Source: Vreelandella aquamarina
GTDB lineage: Bacteria > Pseudomonadota > Gammaproteobacteria > Pseudomonadales > Halomonadaceae
Assembly: GCF_020075495.1 (NCBI RefSeq)
Contig: NZ_JABYQT010000012.1
Span: 1-64,000 of the forward strand
Length of the DNA stretch: 64,000 bases
Reading direction: 5' to 3'
Positions within the stretch are counted from its first letter, which is position 1. Each line of letters opens with the position of its first letter. Shown here one piece after another: positions 50,416 to 58,714 of the stretch. The translations under genes and the position numbers were made by a program. A model generated the notes under the pieces. The model made no database searches. It was not told the origin of the DNA and was given only the letters and a program-made list of their open reading frames with translations.

Positions 50416-51585
50416 ATGACAGATGCACAATCGCTACTCGGCCAACTGGTCGCCTTCGATACCACCTCGCGTGGCTCCAACCTGGCGCTGATCGAGTTCG
50501 TCGAAGGGTATCTCGAGCGCCACGGCGTCGTCTCGGAGCGGGTGATGAGCCCCTGCGGTACCAAGGCGAATCTGATCGCGCGCATCGGCCCGGACGCGCC
50601 GGGCGGGGTGATGCTCTCCGGCCACACCGACGTCGTGCCGGTCGAAGGCCAGCCCTGGTCGACAGACCCCTTCACGCTACATGATGGCGGTGACGGTCGA
50701 CTCTACGGGCGTGGTACCTGCGACATGAAAGGCTTTATCGCCTGCGCCCTGGCCATGGTGCCTGAGTGGGTAAACGCCCCGCTCGCCCAGCCCATCTACG
50801 TTGGCTTCTCCTATGATGAAGAGATCGGCTGCGTGGGCGCCCCCGCGCTGATCAAACGTTTCGTCGAGCACTACTCGACCACCGCCCACGTGATCGTCGG
50901 CGAGCCCACCAACATGCAGCCGGTAGTGGCGCAAAAGGGCGCGACCAACCTGCGCACCACGGTCACGGGCGTCGAGGCGCACAGCAGCCAGGTCAACCAG
51001 GGCACCTCGGCGATCCATGTGGCCGCGCGGCTCGTTACCTTCATCGAGGACACCATGGCCACGCTGGTGGAAGAGGGCAAGGTGGATGACGCCTTCAACG
51101 TGCCCCACACCAGCCTGCACGTGGGCAAAATCCAGGGCGGCACGGCGATCAATATCATGGCCCGGGAGTGCACCTTCGAGTGGGAGATCCGCCATCTTCC
51201 TACCGAAACGTTCGAAGAGGTCTTTGCCCGCTTCGAGGCCTATGCTGAAACGCTGAAAGCCGAGCTCGAGGCGCGCGGCAAGACGGTCAAGATCACGACC
51301 GAAGCGCTGAACGTGACGGTGCCGGGGCTTGCCGATCAGGGGAACGAAAACGTGCTGCGCCTGGCCAAGGACCACCTGCCCGCCGCCTGCTGCAACCACG
51401 CGGTAGCCTACGCCACCGAAGCAGGGCAGTTTCAGGGCCAGGGGCTGCAGACGATCATCCTGGGCCCGGGCAGCATCGCCCAGGCCCACCAGCCGGACGA
51501 GTACATTGAGAAAAGCGAACTTGCCGCCTGCGTGGACTTCATGACCCGGATGGGGCGGGCGCTGGAAGTGCCGTTCGAGGAGTAG
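50416..51585 (+). CDS. argE: acetylornithine deacetylase (ArgE) family M20 peptidase
   Basis: A 389-residue M20 metallohydrolase. The zinc-binding motifs are LSGHTDVVPV, GRGTCDMKGFIA, YDEEIGCVGA, VGEPTNMQPV and the last His in PGSIAQAHQPDEYI. The dimerisation lid (AHSSQVNQGTSAIHVAARLV) is present. It most resembles ArgE, which removes acetate from N-acetylornithine in arginine synthesis; other M20 substrates remain possible. In-frame starts exist at GTG 50383 and ATG 50386; ATG 50416 with AAGGG nearby gives the family-like N-terminus MTDAQSLLGQLVAFDTTS. Divergent from ugpB. Confidence 0.85.
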   Translation: MTDAQSLLGQLVAFDTTSRGSNLALIEFVEGYLERHGVVSERVMSPCGTKANLIARIGPDAPGGVMLSGHTDVVPVEGQPWSTDPFTLHDGGDGRLYGRGTCDMKGFIACALAMVPEWVNAPLAQPIYVGFSYDEEIGCVGAPALIKRFVEHYSTTAHVIVGEPTNMQPVVAQKGATNLRTTVTGVEAHSSQVNQGTSAIHVAARLVTFIEDTMATLVEEGKVDDAFNVPHTSLHVGKIQGGTAINIMARECTFEWEIRHLPTETFEEVFARFEAYAETLKAELEARGKTVKITTEALNVTVPGLADQGNENVLRLAKDHLPAACCNHAVAYATEAGQFQGQGLQTIILGPGSIAQAHQPDEYIEKSELAACVDFMTRMGRALEVPFEE

Positions 51586-51645
51586 TCGAGTCAAGGCGCC
51601 TCTGATGCGGTGCCGGGCAGCCCTGCATGGGAGTGCCGCAAACGA

Positions 51646-51669
51646 AGACACCCGCCTGAGCGGGTGTCT
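51646..51669 (+). terminator. hairpin after argE
   Basis: AGACACCCGC pairs with GCGGGTGTCT around a CTGA loop, 60 bp after the argE stop. No T-run follows, so termination is uncertain. It may also serve the convergent small gene on the other strand. Confidence 0.5.
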
Positions 51670-51695
51670 GCAGATCTTCTTGTATGCGCAAGAGC

Positions 51696-52007
51696 CTAGA
51701 GTGAAGAGCGCTCCTCGAAAAGCTCGCCCTTGGCATTACGCATGACGTCTTCGCAGGCCTGTTGATGGGCCAGTTGCGTCAATAGCTGCTGGGTTACTTC
51801 AAAGCCTTTGCCCAGGCAGGTATCGACCTCCTCGCGGCTTACCTGAGGGGTCACATTGCAATCGATCTTGAGCGTGCGACCGACGCCGTCCAGGCGGTCG
51901 GCCATGGCGCGAAGCCGCCAGGCGACTCGCTCTTTCCAGTTAGCTGATTCTTCTGCGCCTTCGCTTACGCTGAACGTGCACTGCCATTCCGGTCTGTAAA
52001 CCTTCAT
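51696..52007 (-). CDS. small soluble protein of unknown function
   Basis: A 103-residue protein. The ATG at 52007 has GGAGG six bases upstream and is preferred to the longer frame reaching 52163. The sequence starts MKVYRPEWQCTFSVSEGAEE, contains a helix NWKERVAWRLRAMADRLDGVG and three cysteines, and ends in a helical, glutamine-rich region (FEVTQQLLTQLAHQQACEDV). No family was recognised. The 267 bp from its start to the YchJ gene hold nothing else of note. Confidence 0.7.
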   Translation of the reverse strand: MKVYRPEWQCTFSVSEGAEESANWKERVAWRLRAMADRLDGVGRTLKIDCNVTPQVSREEVDTCLGKGFEVTQQLLTQLAHQQACEDVMRNAKGELFEERSSL

Positions 52008-52274
52008 GAGAACCTCCGCTGCCTTTGGAAAGAATGATGGGGTCGTGTTTCGTGCTCCGTTATCTGACGTGCTGATATATTCTTGAGTGCGCCAGGCGTC
52101 GATGTGCCGAGCGCTGTCTTCCAGGCACCAACGTGCCAAACGGCCTTTTAAATACTGCGCCAACCACTATACGCCTAACAACGCATGAATATCGAACTAA
52201 AAGCAGACGTGCAGCAAGACGCTCTCCAAGTGATCGGTTAGTCTTATCCTGACCAAATTTACCGAGCCAGGATC

Positions 52275-52754
52275 ATGACGTTGCAAGACACATCCAGCTG
52301 CCCGTGCGGCACGGGCCTGTCCACGCCTCAGTGCTGTGGGCGCTACCATCAGGGCGAGCCTGCACCAACGCCTGAGGCCTTGATGCGCTCGCGCTACACG
52401 GCCTTTGTGCTTGAGCTGCACGACTACCTGCTGACGACCTGGCACAGCAGCACGCGGCCCCGAACGCTGGCGCCCGATCCCCAGACCCAGTGGAAAGGCT
52501 TATCAATTGTCAAAAGCGAGCTTGATAGCCCAAAGGCGTCTTCTCAAACCGAGGGCGGCAGTGTTCACTTTCGTGCCTATTTCAAGGAGCGTGAGCGTTG
52601 GCACATGCTGGAGGAGAACTCGCGTTTCGTGAAGGAGGGCGGCCGCTGGTGGTACGTGAACGGAACGCCTGTTGTCGTGCGCCTCAAACCGCGCCGCAAC
52701 GACCCATGCTTTTGTGGTAGCGGCCGAAAATTGAAGCTATGTTGCAAAGAGTAG
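52275..52754 (+). CDS. ychJ: YchJ family SEC-C motif protein (UPF0225)
   Basis: A 159-residue protein with a zinc-binding SEC-C motif at each end: SSCPCGTGLSTPQCC near residue 8 and RRNDPCFCGSGRKLKLCC at the C-terminus. Between them is the NTF2-like middle TPEALMRSRYTAFVLELHDYLLTTWH, ERWHMLEENSRFVKEGGRWWYVNG. This is the exact layout of E. coli YchJ, a conserved protein of unknown role. Cytoplasmic. It stands alone, with a Bug-type binding-protein gene starting 35 bp downstream. Confidence 0.9.
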   Translation: MTLQDTSSCPCGTGLSTPQCCGRYHQGEPAPTPEALMRSRYTAFVLELHDYLLTTWHSSTRPRTLAPDPQTQWKGLSIVKSELDSPKASSQTEGGSVHFRAYFKERERWHMLEENSRFVKEGGRWWYVNGTPVVVRLKPRRNDPCFCGSGRKLKLCCKE

Positions 52755-52789
52755 CTATACGTTACTAAATAAAACGAGGGACAGGGGGC

Positions 52790-53776
52790 ATGGCGTGTAG
52801 TGGCAGAGGTGCGTTACGTTACTTGAAGATAGCGATAGCAAGCGGATTACTGTTGATTGCCAACTGGGCCATTGCCAGCGATAGCTTTCCACAAGAAGAG
52901 ATTAGCGTCGTGATTCCCTACATGGCAGGGGGGCCAAGCGATGTGCTGTTGCGCGATATCTTCAAGGCAGCGCAACCTTATCTGGGCCAGTCCGTGTCAG
53001 TGGAATACATGCCGGGCAGTGGGGCCATCCTTGGGGCGCGACGCGTTCTGGAGGCCGCTCCGGATGGCTATACGCTGCTGGTCTGCCATCAGTCGCTCGA
53101 CCTTGCCTATCTGGCCGGACAGGCGTCGTTTAATCACACACATTTTGCACCCGTTGCGATGTTGATCCGTACGGTCAGCATACCCACGACCTATGCCGGG
53201 CACCGTGCCCAAAGGGCCAGTGATATTGCAGCGCTGGTCAACCAGCGCTCGACTCCCCTCGCCTTTGGCGTTACCCGTCACTCCAACGATCACCTCTTCT
53301 GGCTGCAGTTTTTTGAGCAAAGCGGTATTTCACCTGCCGATGTATTGGTGGTGCACTTTCCCAGCATGAGCTCCCAGGTGGAGGCGTTGCTCGCTCATGA
53401 GATCGATTTTGCCCTGCTGGACATGCCCTCGACGGGGCAGCTGTACGCCTCTCATGCCTTGACGCCGCTCGGTGTGGCCGCAAGCGAGCGTCTGCCGGGA
53501 CTGCCCCGAATAGAGACCCTGAGCGAGCAGGGGATCGATCTGGTGAATACGGCGGATCGAGGACTTCTTGCTCCGCTGGACACGCCGCCGGAGAGGCTGG
53601 CCACGTTGGCCAACGCACTGGCGCAGGCATTGAATGATACGTCCCTACGCTACCGTCTGGCCCACGACTACGGCTCATTGATCGACTACCGACCGCTGGC
53701 CGCGTATGGCGACTATCTGAACGAGCAGTTTTACAAACTGGCGCCGCTGGCTGAACACGTACACTTCAGACGCTGA
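52790..53776 (+). CDS. orphan Bug/TctC-type periplasmic solute-binding protein
   Basis: A 328-residue protein with a signal peptide over residues ~12-29 (IAIASGLLLIANWAIAS). The fold of tripartite tricarboxylate transporter binding proteins is indicated by ISVVIPYMAGGPSDVLLRDI, VEYMPGSGAILGARRVLEAAPDGYTLL and LPRIETLSEQGIDLV. The usual membrane partners TctA/TctB are absent from the window. Instead, 38 bp downstream begins a multi-domain membrane sensor with a periplasmic domain. Orphan Bug proteins are known to act as receptors feeding signal-transduction proteins; this arrangement suggests that role here. The ligand, likely a carboxylate, is unknown. Confidence 0.82.
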   Translation: MACSGRGALRYLKIAIASGLLLIANWAIASDSFPQEEISVVIPYMAGGPSDVLLRDIFKAAQPYLGQSVSVEYMPGSGAILGARRVLEAAPDGYTLLVCHQSLDLAYLAGQASFNHTHFAPVAMLIRTVSIPTTYAGHRAQRASDIAALVNQRSTPLAFGVTRHSNDHLFWLQFFEQSGISPADVLVVHFPSMSSQVEALLAHEIDFALLDMPSTGQLYASHALTPLGVAASERLPGLPRIETLSEQGIDLVNTADRGLLAPLDTPPERLATLANALAQALNDTSLRYRLAHDYGSLIDYRPLAAYGDYLNEQFYKLAPLAEHVHFRR

Positions 53777-53814
53777 TCCACTCTACGCCGCCCAGGTTTC
53801 AAGAGACGCCGACC

Positions 53815-56800
53815 ATGCCGATTAATACGCGTAACCTAGCGCTGGAAACCCTCTTGCTGATGATCCTGGCAACGCTGGTATGCATGGGGGCGATAGGGTT
53901 GGTCGTTGGATTCAGCGCACCTGCCAATCCCTTGTTTGCCACTCTGGTGCCGGATGGTGCACTGGTCGTGCTGCTGGTCGGTGTCGGGCTTCTGGCCGCC
54001 TTGCAGGGGTGGAACAAGGCACGCCTGACGTGCGCCTGTGCCTTGTTGCTGGTCGTGAGCTACACCATCGTGCACAACACCCTGGCGGGTGGCGCGGAAG
54101 GCTCACTGTTGACCGGCGGGCGGCGTATCACCAGCCTGTCCGGGGCGTTTCTTGCCTTGATCGGGGCCTGCCTGCTGGCTGGTCTTTCCGCGCCCTGGCG
54201 GCGCTGGCTGTGGATACTGGCCGGCGTCTGCTTGTGGGGGCTTGCGCTGCTGATCATCAGCCAGCTGTGGAATGGCCCTGGCGATGGTGACGTGCTCTTC
54301 TCCTCTTCACCGATGGTGGCGCTGGTCGTTGCCTGGCTTTCAGGTACCGCCATGCTCATCATCGGCAGGCGCCGTACGCCAGAGCGCCTGAGCCCTGGGC
54401 GGGTCACGGTGGCGGCCTCGCTTTGGGGGGTCATCGTCAGCTGTTTCATATGGTTGCTGCTCAACAGCTATCAGCAGATGGCGACCCAGCAGCAGGCGGC
54501 ATATCTGCTGGACAACGTACAGCTGAAAATCGAGCAGGCGACGCAGACCCGCCTGCGCCTCATGCAGCGTATGGCCGAGCGCCTCGACGCCATGGGACCG
54601 CGCTGGGATGTCGTGCTGCTTGAAAGCGACGCGCGAAACTATCTGCGCGATACACCCAGTATCGGCGCCATCGCGCTGGTCGACCAGCAACGGCTGACCT
54701 GGAGCTGGAGCGTAAGCCGTTCGCCGGACAGGGAGGCGTGGCTGCGCCAGCGCCTGGACGATGAGTTCACGCGCAACTGGATGCAGATACCCCTGGCCCG
54801 GCCACGGCTATTGATAGCCGATGATGACCAGCCCCGTGAAGCGCTCTTCCTCATGCCCGTATCGGCCAGCGGACATTATCTGCTGGCCAGTGTCGATCTT
54901 GCCATCATGCTCGAAAACGAGCTTCGCCTCGAGGTAGGGCCTTTCCAGGTCAGTGTCAATCGCGACGACACGACGCTTGTCCGGCTGCACCCGGCCGGGT
55001 TTGCTGCCGATGTGATGGAAACCCCGGCGCTTGCGCTGGCAACACGGCACATTGGCCTGCCCGGCGGCATCAACATAGAGCTATACGCCTACCCGGGCAG
55101 CCACCATAACTGGTATCAGTTGAACCTGCTGCCGTTTGCCATCGCGTTTGGCAGCCTGCTGCTGAGCGGGTTGCTGGCGTTCAGCCTGGGCGTGGTGAGC
55201 ATGAGCGTACAGCGCGCCCGCGAGCTTGCCCTGACGCGCCGCTCGCTTGAAGACCAGCAGATGGTCCAGCGCATGATCGCTCAGGAGCAGCCGCTCGACG
55301 AGATACTCGAAAGCCTGTGCCTCATGCTCGAGCGAGAGCTTCCCCATGCCCTCTGTTCGGTCATGCTGGTGAACGACGCCGGCACGCATCTGGAGTTTGC
55401 GGCGGGCAGCCGCCTGCCCGTCGCGTACCGCAGCGCCATTGCGCGTATCCTGATCAGCGCCAACAATGGCGCCTGCGGCAGCGCGGCGTTTCAGCGGGCC
55501 TCGGTGATCTGCGCCAACATTGCCGAAGACGAGCGCTGGCGCGGCTACCATGGCGTGGCCCGCCAGGCGGGGCTTGCTTCCTGCTGGTCGAGTCCGGTGT
55601 TCGGGGGCGAGGGGCAGCTGCTTGGCACGGTGGCGGTCTATTATTCGCGCCCCAGTACGCCAAGCGGTGCCGATACCGAACAGATCGAAAAAGCCACCGG
55701 GTTGATGGCGCTGGCCGTCGAGCGCTTTCAGGTGCGGCGTTCGCTGGAAGAGAGTGAGCAGCGCTACCGCTCGCTGTTTACCCATCATCCTGATGCGGTG
55801 TTTACCCTGGATGAAAAGAGCTGCTTCGTGACGGCCAACGCCACGTGCGCTGCGCTGACCGGCTACTCGGTCGACGAGATCCTCGGCAAGCCGTTCACCT
55901 TCTTCATTGCCGAGCAGGATGTGATGCGCGTCCAGGCGTATATCGAGACGGCCATGCGCGGCGGCATCGACCGCTACGAGCTGTCCCTCAAGGACCGTAC
56001 CGGACGCCTGCACCTGCTGGACATCATTCACCTGCCGATGATGGTCAATGACACGGTCAAGGGCGTGCATGCCATTGCCCAGGAGGTCACCGCTGCCCGC
56101 GAGCAGGAGTCTCGCCTGCGCACCCTTGAGCGCAGCGTGGAAGCCAGCGTCAACGGCATCCTGATTGCCGATGCCGAGCGGCCCGATTTGCCGATCATCT
56201 ACGCCAACAAGGCGTGTACCCTGATGACCGGCTATAGCCAGCAGGAGATCATCGGCAAGAACTGCCGTTTTCTGCAGGGCCCCGAAAGCTCGCCCGAGGT
56301 GGTCCAGCGAATCCGCAATGCGATTCAGGCACAGCATGAAGTGAACGTGACGATCTGCAACTACCGCAAGGATGGCACGCCGTTCTGGAATGATCTTTAT
56401 ATCGCTCCCGTGCGCGATCATGAAGGCCGGGTGACGCACTACGTGGGCGTACAGCACGATATTACCGAGCACAAGGCCTACGAGGCACAGCTGGCCTACC
56501 ATGCTTCTCACGATGACCTCACCCGACTGCCCAATCGCATGTTCTTCGAGGATGCCCTGCTCAAGCAGTTCGTAACGCTTGGCCAGCGCAACCAGCGCAT
56601 GGCCGTGCTGTTCGTGGACCTGGACGACTTCAAGCCGATCAATGACAACCTCGGCCATGCGGTGGGCGATCAGGTGCTGGTGGAAGTGGCCCGCCGGCTG
56701 GTCAACGTGGTGGGGAGCGAGGACATCGTGGCGCGCATGGGTGGCGATGAGTTCGTGATTCTGCAGGTCGGGATCGATCACGACGCAGAAGTGATCGACC

Positions 56801-57786
56801 TGGTGGAGCGGCTTCTGCCCACGCTGGCACGTCCTTACCGTATCGACACCCACGAGCTCTACCTGACGGCGAGTATCGGCATCGCGATCAGTCAGGAGGA
56901 TACCCTGCAGCCGCAGACGCTGATTCAGCAGGCCGACATGGCCATGTACAAGGCCAAGCAGCAGGGGCGTAACGCCTACGAGTGGTTTACCCACGCCTTT
57001 ACCGATACGGTGAGCGAGCGCATGGTGCTGCGCAACGACCTGCAGGAGGCCATCGAGCGTGAAGAGTTTGCGCTGCACTACCAGCCGCTGATCAACCGGG
57101 AAGGAATGCTTTCCGGCGTGGAGGCGCTGCTGCGCTGGGAGCATCCGGAGAAAGGCTTCATTTCACCGGCGCGCTTTATTCCCCTGGCCGAAGCGACCGG
57201 CCAGATCATCCCGATCAGCGAGTGGGTGCTCAAGCGCGCCTGCCTGGACATGCAGCTGCTGGCCCACAAGGGGCTGGGGGCCATTCGAGTGGCGGTAAAC
57301 CTGTCGCCCCTGCAGTTCCAGCGGTCGAGCTTTCTCGCCACGCTGCGCCAGACCCTGCTGACCACCGGTCTGCCTGCCTCCCAGTTGAGTCTGGAGTTGA
57401 CCGAGGGCATCCTGATGGACAACGCCGAAGACGCCATCGATACGCTTCACGCGCTGCGTAGCATGAACGTTGGCGTCTCCATCGATGATTTTGGCACGGG
57501 CTACTCGAGTCTGAGCTATCTCAAGCACCTGCCGATCAGTACGGTAAAGATCGACCGCAGTTTCATCAATGAGCTGACCCATAGCGAGGATGACTCGGCC
57601 ATCGTGCAGGGTATCATCTCCATGGCCCACCACCTGGGGCTGGCGGTCGTGGCTGAAGGCGTGGAAACCGAAGAGCAGTATCAGCGCCTGAAGGAGTATC
57701 ATTGCGACATCTTCCAGGGATACTTGCTGGCCCGACCGATGCCGCTCGAGGCCCTGGAGGCGTTCGTTGCCGATTTATCTCCATGA
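53815..57786 (+). CDS. membrane LOV-GGDEF-EAL c-di-GMP signalling protein
   Basis: A 1323-residue protein. About seven membrane segments (residues ~10-220) precede a periplasmic domain (~220-435), an eighth segment (~438-466), GAF (~476-640), PAS (~646-765) and LOV (~771-890). GGDEF is at 976-980 and an EAL domain begins with Glu-Ala-Leu at 1103-1105. The LOV core GKNCRFLQG with Cys817, NYRKDGTPFWN and GVQHDIT bears the flavin and adduct-forming residues of a blue-light sensor. GGDEF is intact, but its usual RxxD inhibitory site reads GSED. The EAL domain keeps VNLSPLQF, ELTEG, DDFGTGYSSL (from Asp1224) and VKIDRSF, so both activities are possible. Preceded by a Bug gene at 38 bp. Confidence 0.9.
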   Translation: MPINTRNLALETLLLMILATLVCMGAIGLVVGFSAPANPLFATLVPDGALVVLLVGVGLLAALQGWNKARLTCACALLLVVSYTIVHNTLAGGAEGSLLTGGRRITSLSGAFLALIGACLLAGLSAPWRRWLWILAGVCLWGLALLIISQLWNGPGDGDVLFSSSPMVALVVAWLSGTAMLIIGRRRTPERLSPGRVTVAASLWGVIVSCFIWLLLNSYQQMATQQQAAYLLDNVQLKIEQATQTRLRLMQRMAERLDAMGPRWDVVLLESDARNYLRDTPSIGAIALVDQQRLTWSWSVSRSPDREAWLRQRLDDEFTRNWMQIPLARPRLLIADDDQPREALFLMPVSASGHYLLASVDLAIMLENELRLEVGPFQVSVNRDDTTLVRLHPAGFAADVMETPALALATRHIGLPGGINIELYAYPGSHHNWYQLNLLPFAIAFGSLLLSGLLAFSLGVVSMSVQRARELALTRRSLEDQQMVQRMIAQEQPLDEILESLCLMLERELPHALCSVMLVNDAGTHLEFAAGSRLPVAYRSAIARILISANNGACGSAAFQRASVICANIAEDERWRGYHGVARQAGLASCWSSPVFGGEGQLLGTVAVYYSRPSTPSGADTEQIEKATGLMALAVERFQVRRSLEESEQRYRSLFTHHPDAVFTLDEKSCFVTANATCAALTGYSVDEILGKPFTFFIAEQDVMRVQAYIETAMRGGIDRYELSLKDRTGRLHLLDIIHLPMMVNDTVKGVHAIAQEVTAAREQESRLRTLERSVEASVNGILIADAERPDLPIIYANKACTLMTGYSQQEIIGKNCRFLQGPESSPEVVQRIRNAIQAQHEVNVTICNYRKDGTPFWNDLYIAPVRDHEGRVTHYVGVQHDITEHKAYEAQLAYHASHDDLTRLPNRMFFEDALLKQFVTLGQRNQRMAVLFVDLDDFKPINDNLGHAVGDQVLVEVARRLVNVVGSEDIVARMGGDEFVILQVGIDHDAEVIDLVERLLPTLARPYRIDTHELYLTASIGIAISQEDTLQPQTLIQQADMAMYKAKQQGRNAYEWFTHAFTDTVSERMVLRNDLQEAIEREEFALHYQPLINREGMLSGVEALLRWEHPEKGFISPARFIPLAEATGQIIPISEWVLKRACLDMQLLAHKGLGAIRVAVNLSPLQFQRSSFLATLRQTLLTTGLPASQLSLELTEGILMDNAEDAIDTLHALRSMNVGVSIDDFGTGYSSLSYLKHLPISTVKIDRSFINELTHSEDDSAIVQGIISMAHHLGLAVVAEGVETEEQYQRLKEYHCDIFQGYLLARPMPLEALEAFVADLSP

Positions 57787-57809
57787 ACCGATCCCGTCAA
57801 GGAGCAGGG

Positions 57810-58091
57810 ATGTCGTCATCTTCATCAAGCCCTTGGTATGTCTATCTGCTGGAGTGCCGACGCGGCACCTACGTGGGCATCACCAACGACATCGCCAGGC
57901 GCTACCGTGCCCACTGCGCGGGTAAGGGGGCGCGTTACACGAGAGCCAACCCGCCGGTCGCGCTGCTGGGCGCCCAGCCGTTTGCCGACCGGGGCGCCGC
58001 CAGCCGGGCCGAGTACCAGCTGAAACAGCAAAGTGCCGATCAGAAACGCCGCTGGGCAAGGGGGTGGCCGCCACCGCTCGACGTCAAGTGA
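57810..58091 (+). CDS. GIY-YIG nuclease-domain protein (YhbQ-like)
   Basis: A 93-residue single-domain protein with the URI/GIY-YIG fold: WYVYLLECRRGTYVGITNDIARRYRAHCAGKGARYTRANPPV and AEYQLKQQSADQKRRW. The GIY and YIG positions read YVY and YVG, the usual variation of the YhbQ family. Such small members are thought to act in nucleic-acid metabolism, but few have been studied. The ATG at 57810 has AAGGAG upstream; an alternative ATG at 57783 overlaps the previous stop as ATGA. It follows the signalling protein on the same strand with little or no gap. Confidence 0.85.
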   Translation: MSSSSSSPWYVYLLECRRGTYVGITNDIARRYRAHCAGKGARYTRANPPVALLGAQPFADRGAASRAEYQLKQQSADQKRRWARGWPPPLDVK

Positions 58092-58297
58092 CATGCCCCA
58101 CGATGCCCAGAGCCGCGGCTTTCGCAGGCGAGCTGGCCCACCGTCTTTTTGATGCAGGGGACTATGCGGTAGCGGAAATAGGTGTCAACGTAGTCGATGT
58201 ATGACAGGGTTTTGAGCGGGAGAGCCCGCAGCAAAGATGACAGCCGCCGGTTATTCGGGCAGGCTAATGCCCCACTTGACGGGCAGGGAGCGCAGGC

Positions 58298-58651
58298 GTG
58301 GCAGTTTATGGCGGTATTCAGGCACATGAAGTGGAGCGTTGGCTTAATGCCTTGACCAACGCGGCCTATGACCGGCGCTGCCCGCTTTCCGGGGTGCATG
58401 GCGGCACGGCGCGTGCACGAACCGCCCGTCAGGATCTTCTGTATCTGGCCCACGGCTTTCGCGGCGGCGAGCGTAGCCGGGAAGCGGTGGCCGATGGCCT
58501 GAGCCGCTGGTGCCAGCGCTATCTGACCGAGGCCGAGTGGTACGTGCTGGTGGGCGGTGGGCGGAAAACGGCTCCTGCCAGCCCGGTGGAAACCGCTCGA
58601 AAAGAGCCGGATCAAGCACTTGAGATATTGATGCAGCACCGCGTGGGCTAG
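58298..58651 (+). CDS. small protein of unknown function
   Basis: A 117-residue protein with a GTG start at 58298 preceded by AGGGAG. It contains a helical, charged middle (RTARQDLLYLAHGFRGGERSR, LSRWCQRYLTEAEWYVLVGGG) and no signal peptide or membrane segment. I recognise no family. It lies between the GIY-YIG gene and the FAN1-like nuclease on the same strand, 63 bp before the latter. The 206 bp upstream (58092-58297) hold no clear gene. Confidence 0.55.
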   Translation: MAVYGGIQAHEVERWLNALTNAAYDRRCPLSGVHGGTARARTARQDLLYLAHGFRGGERSREAVADGLSRWCQRYLTEAEWYVLVGGGRKTAPASPVETARKEPDQALEILMQHRVG

Positions 58652-58714
58652 GTCCTGGCATCAGACCCGTCGCAACGCTGGTAGCGCCGGGTAGCGCCCT
58701 GATACAATGGATGG

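Noticed and set aside
55081..57144. 687-codon frame antisense to the GGDEF-EAL gene
   Set aside because: The sense protein has clear PAS, LOV, GGDEF and EAL domains; the antisense product has none.
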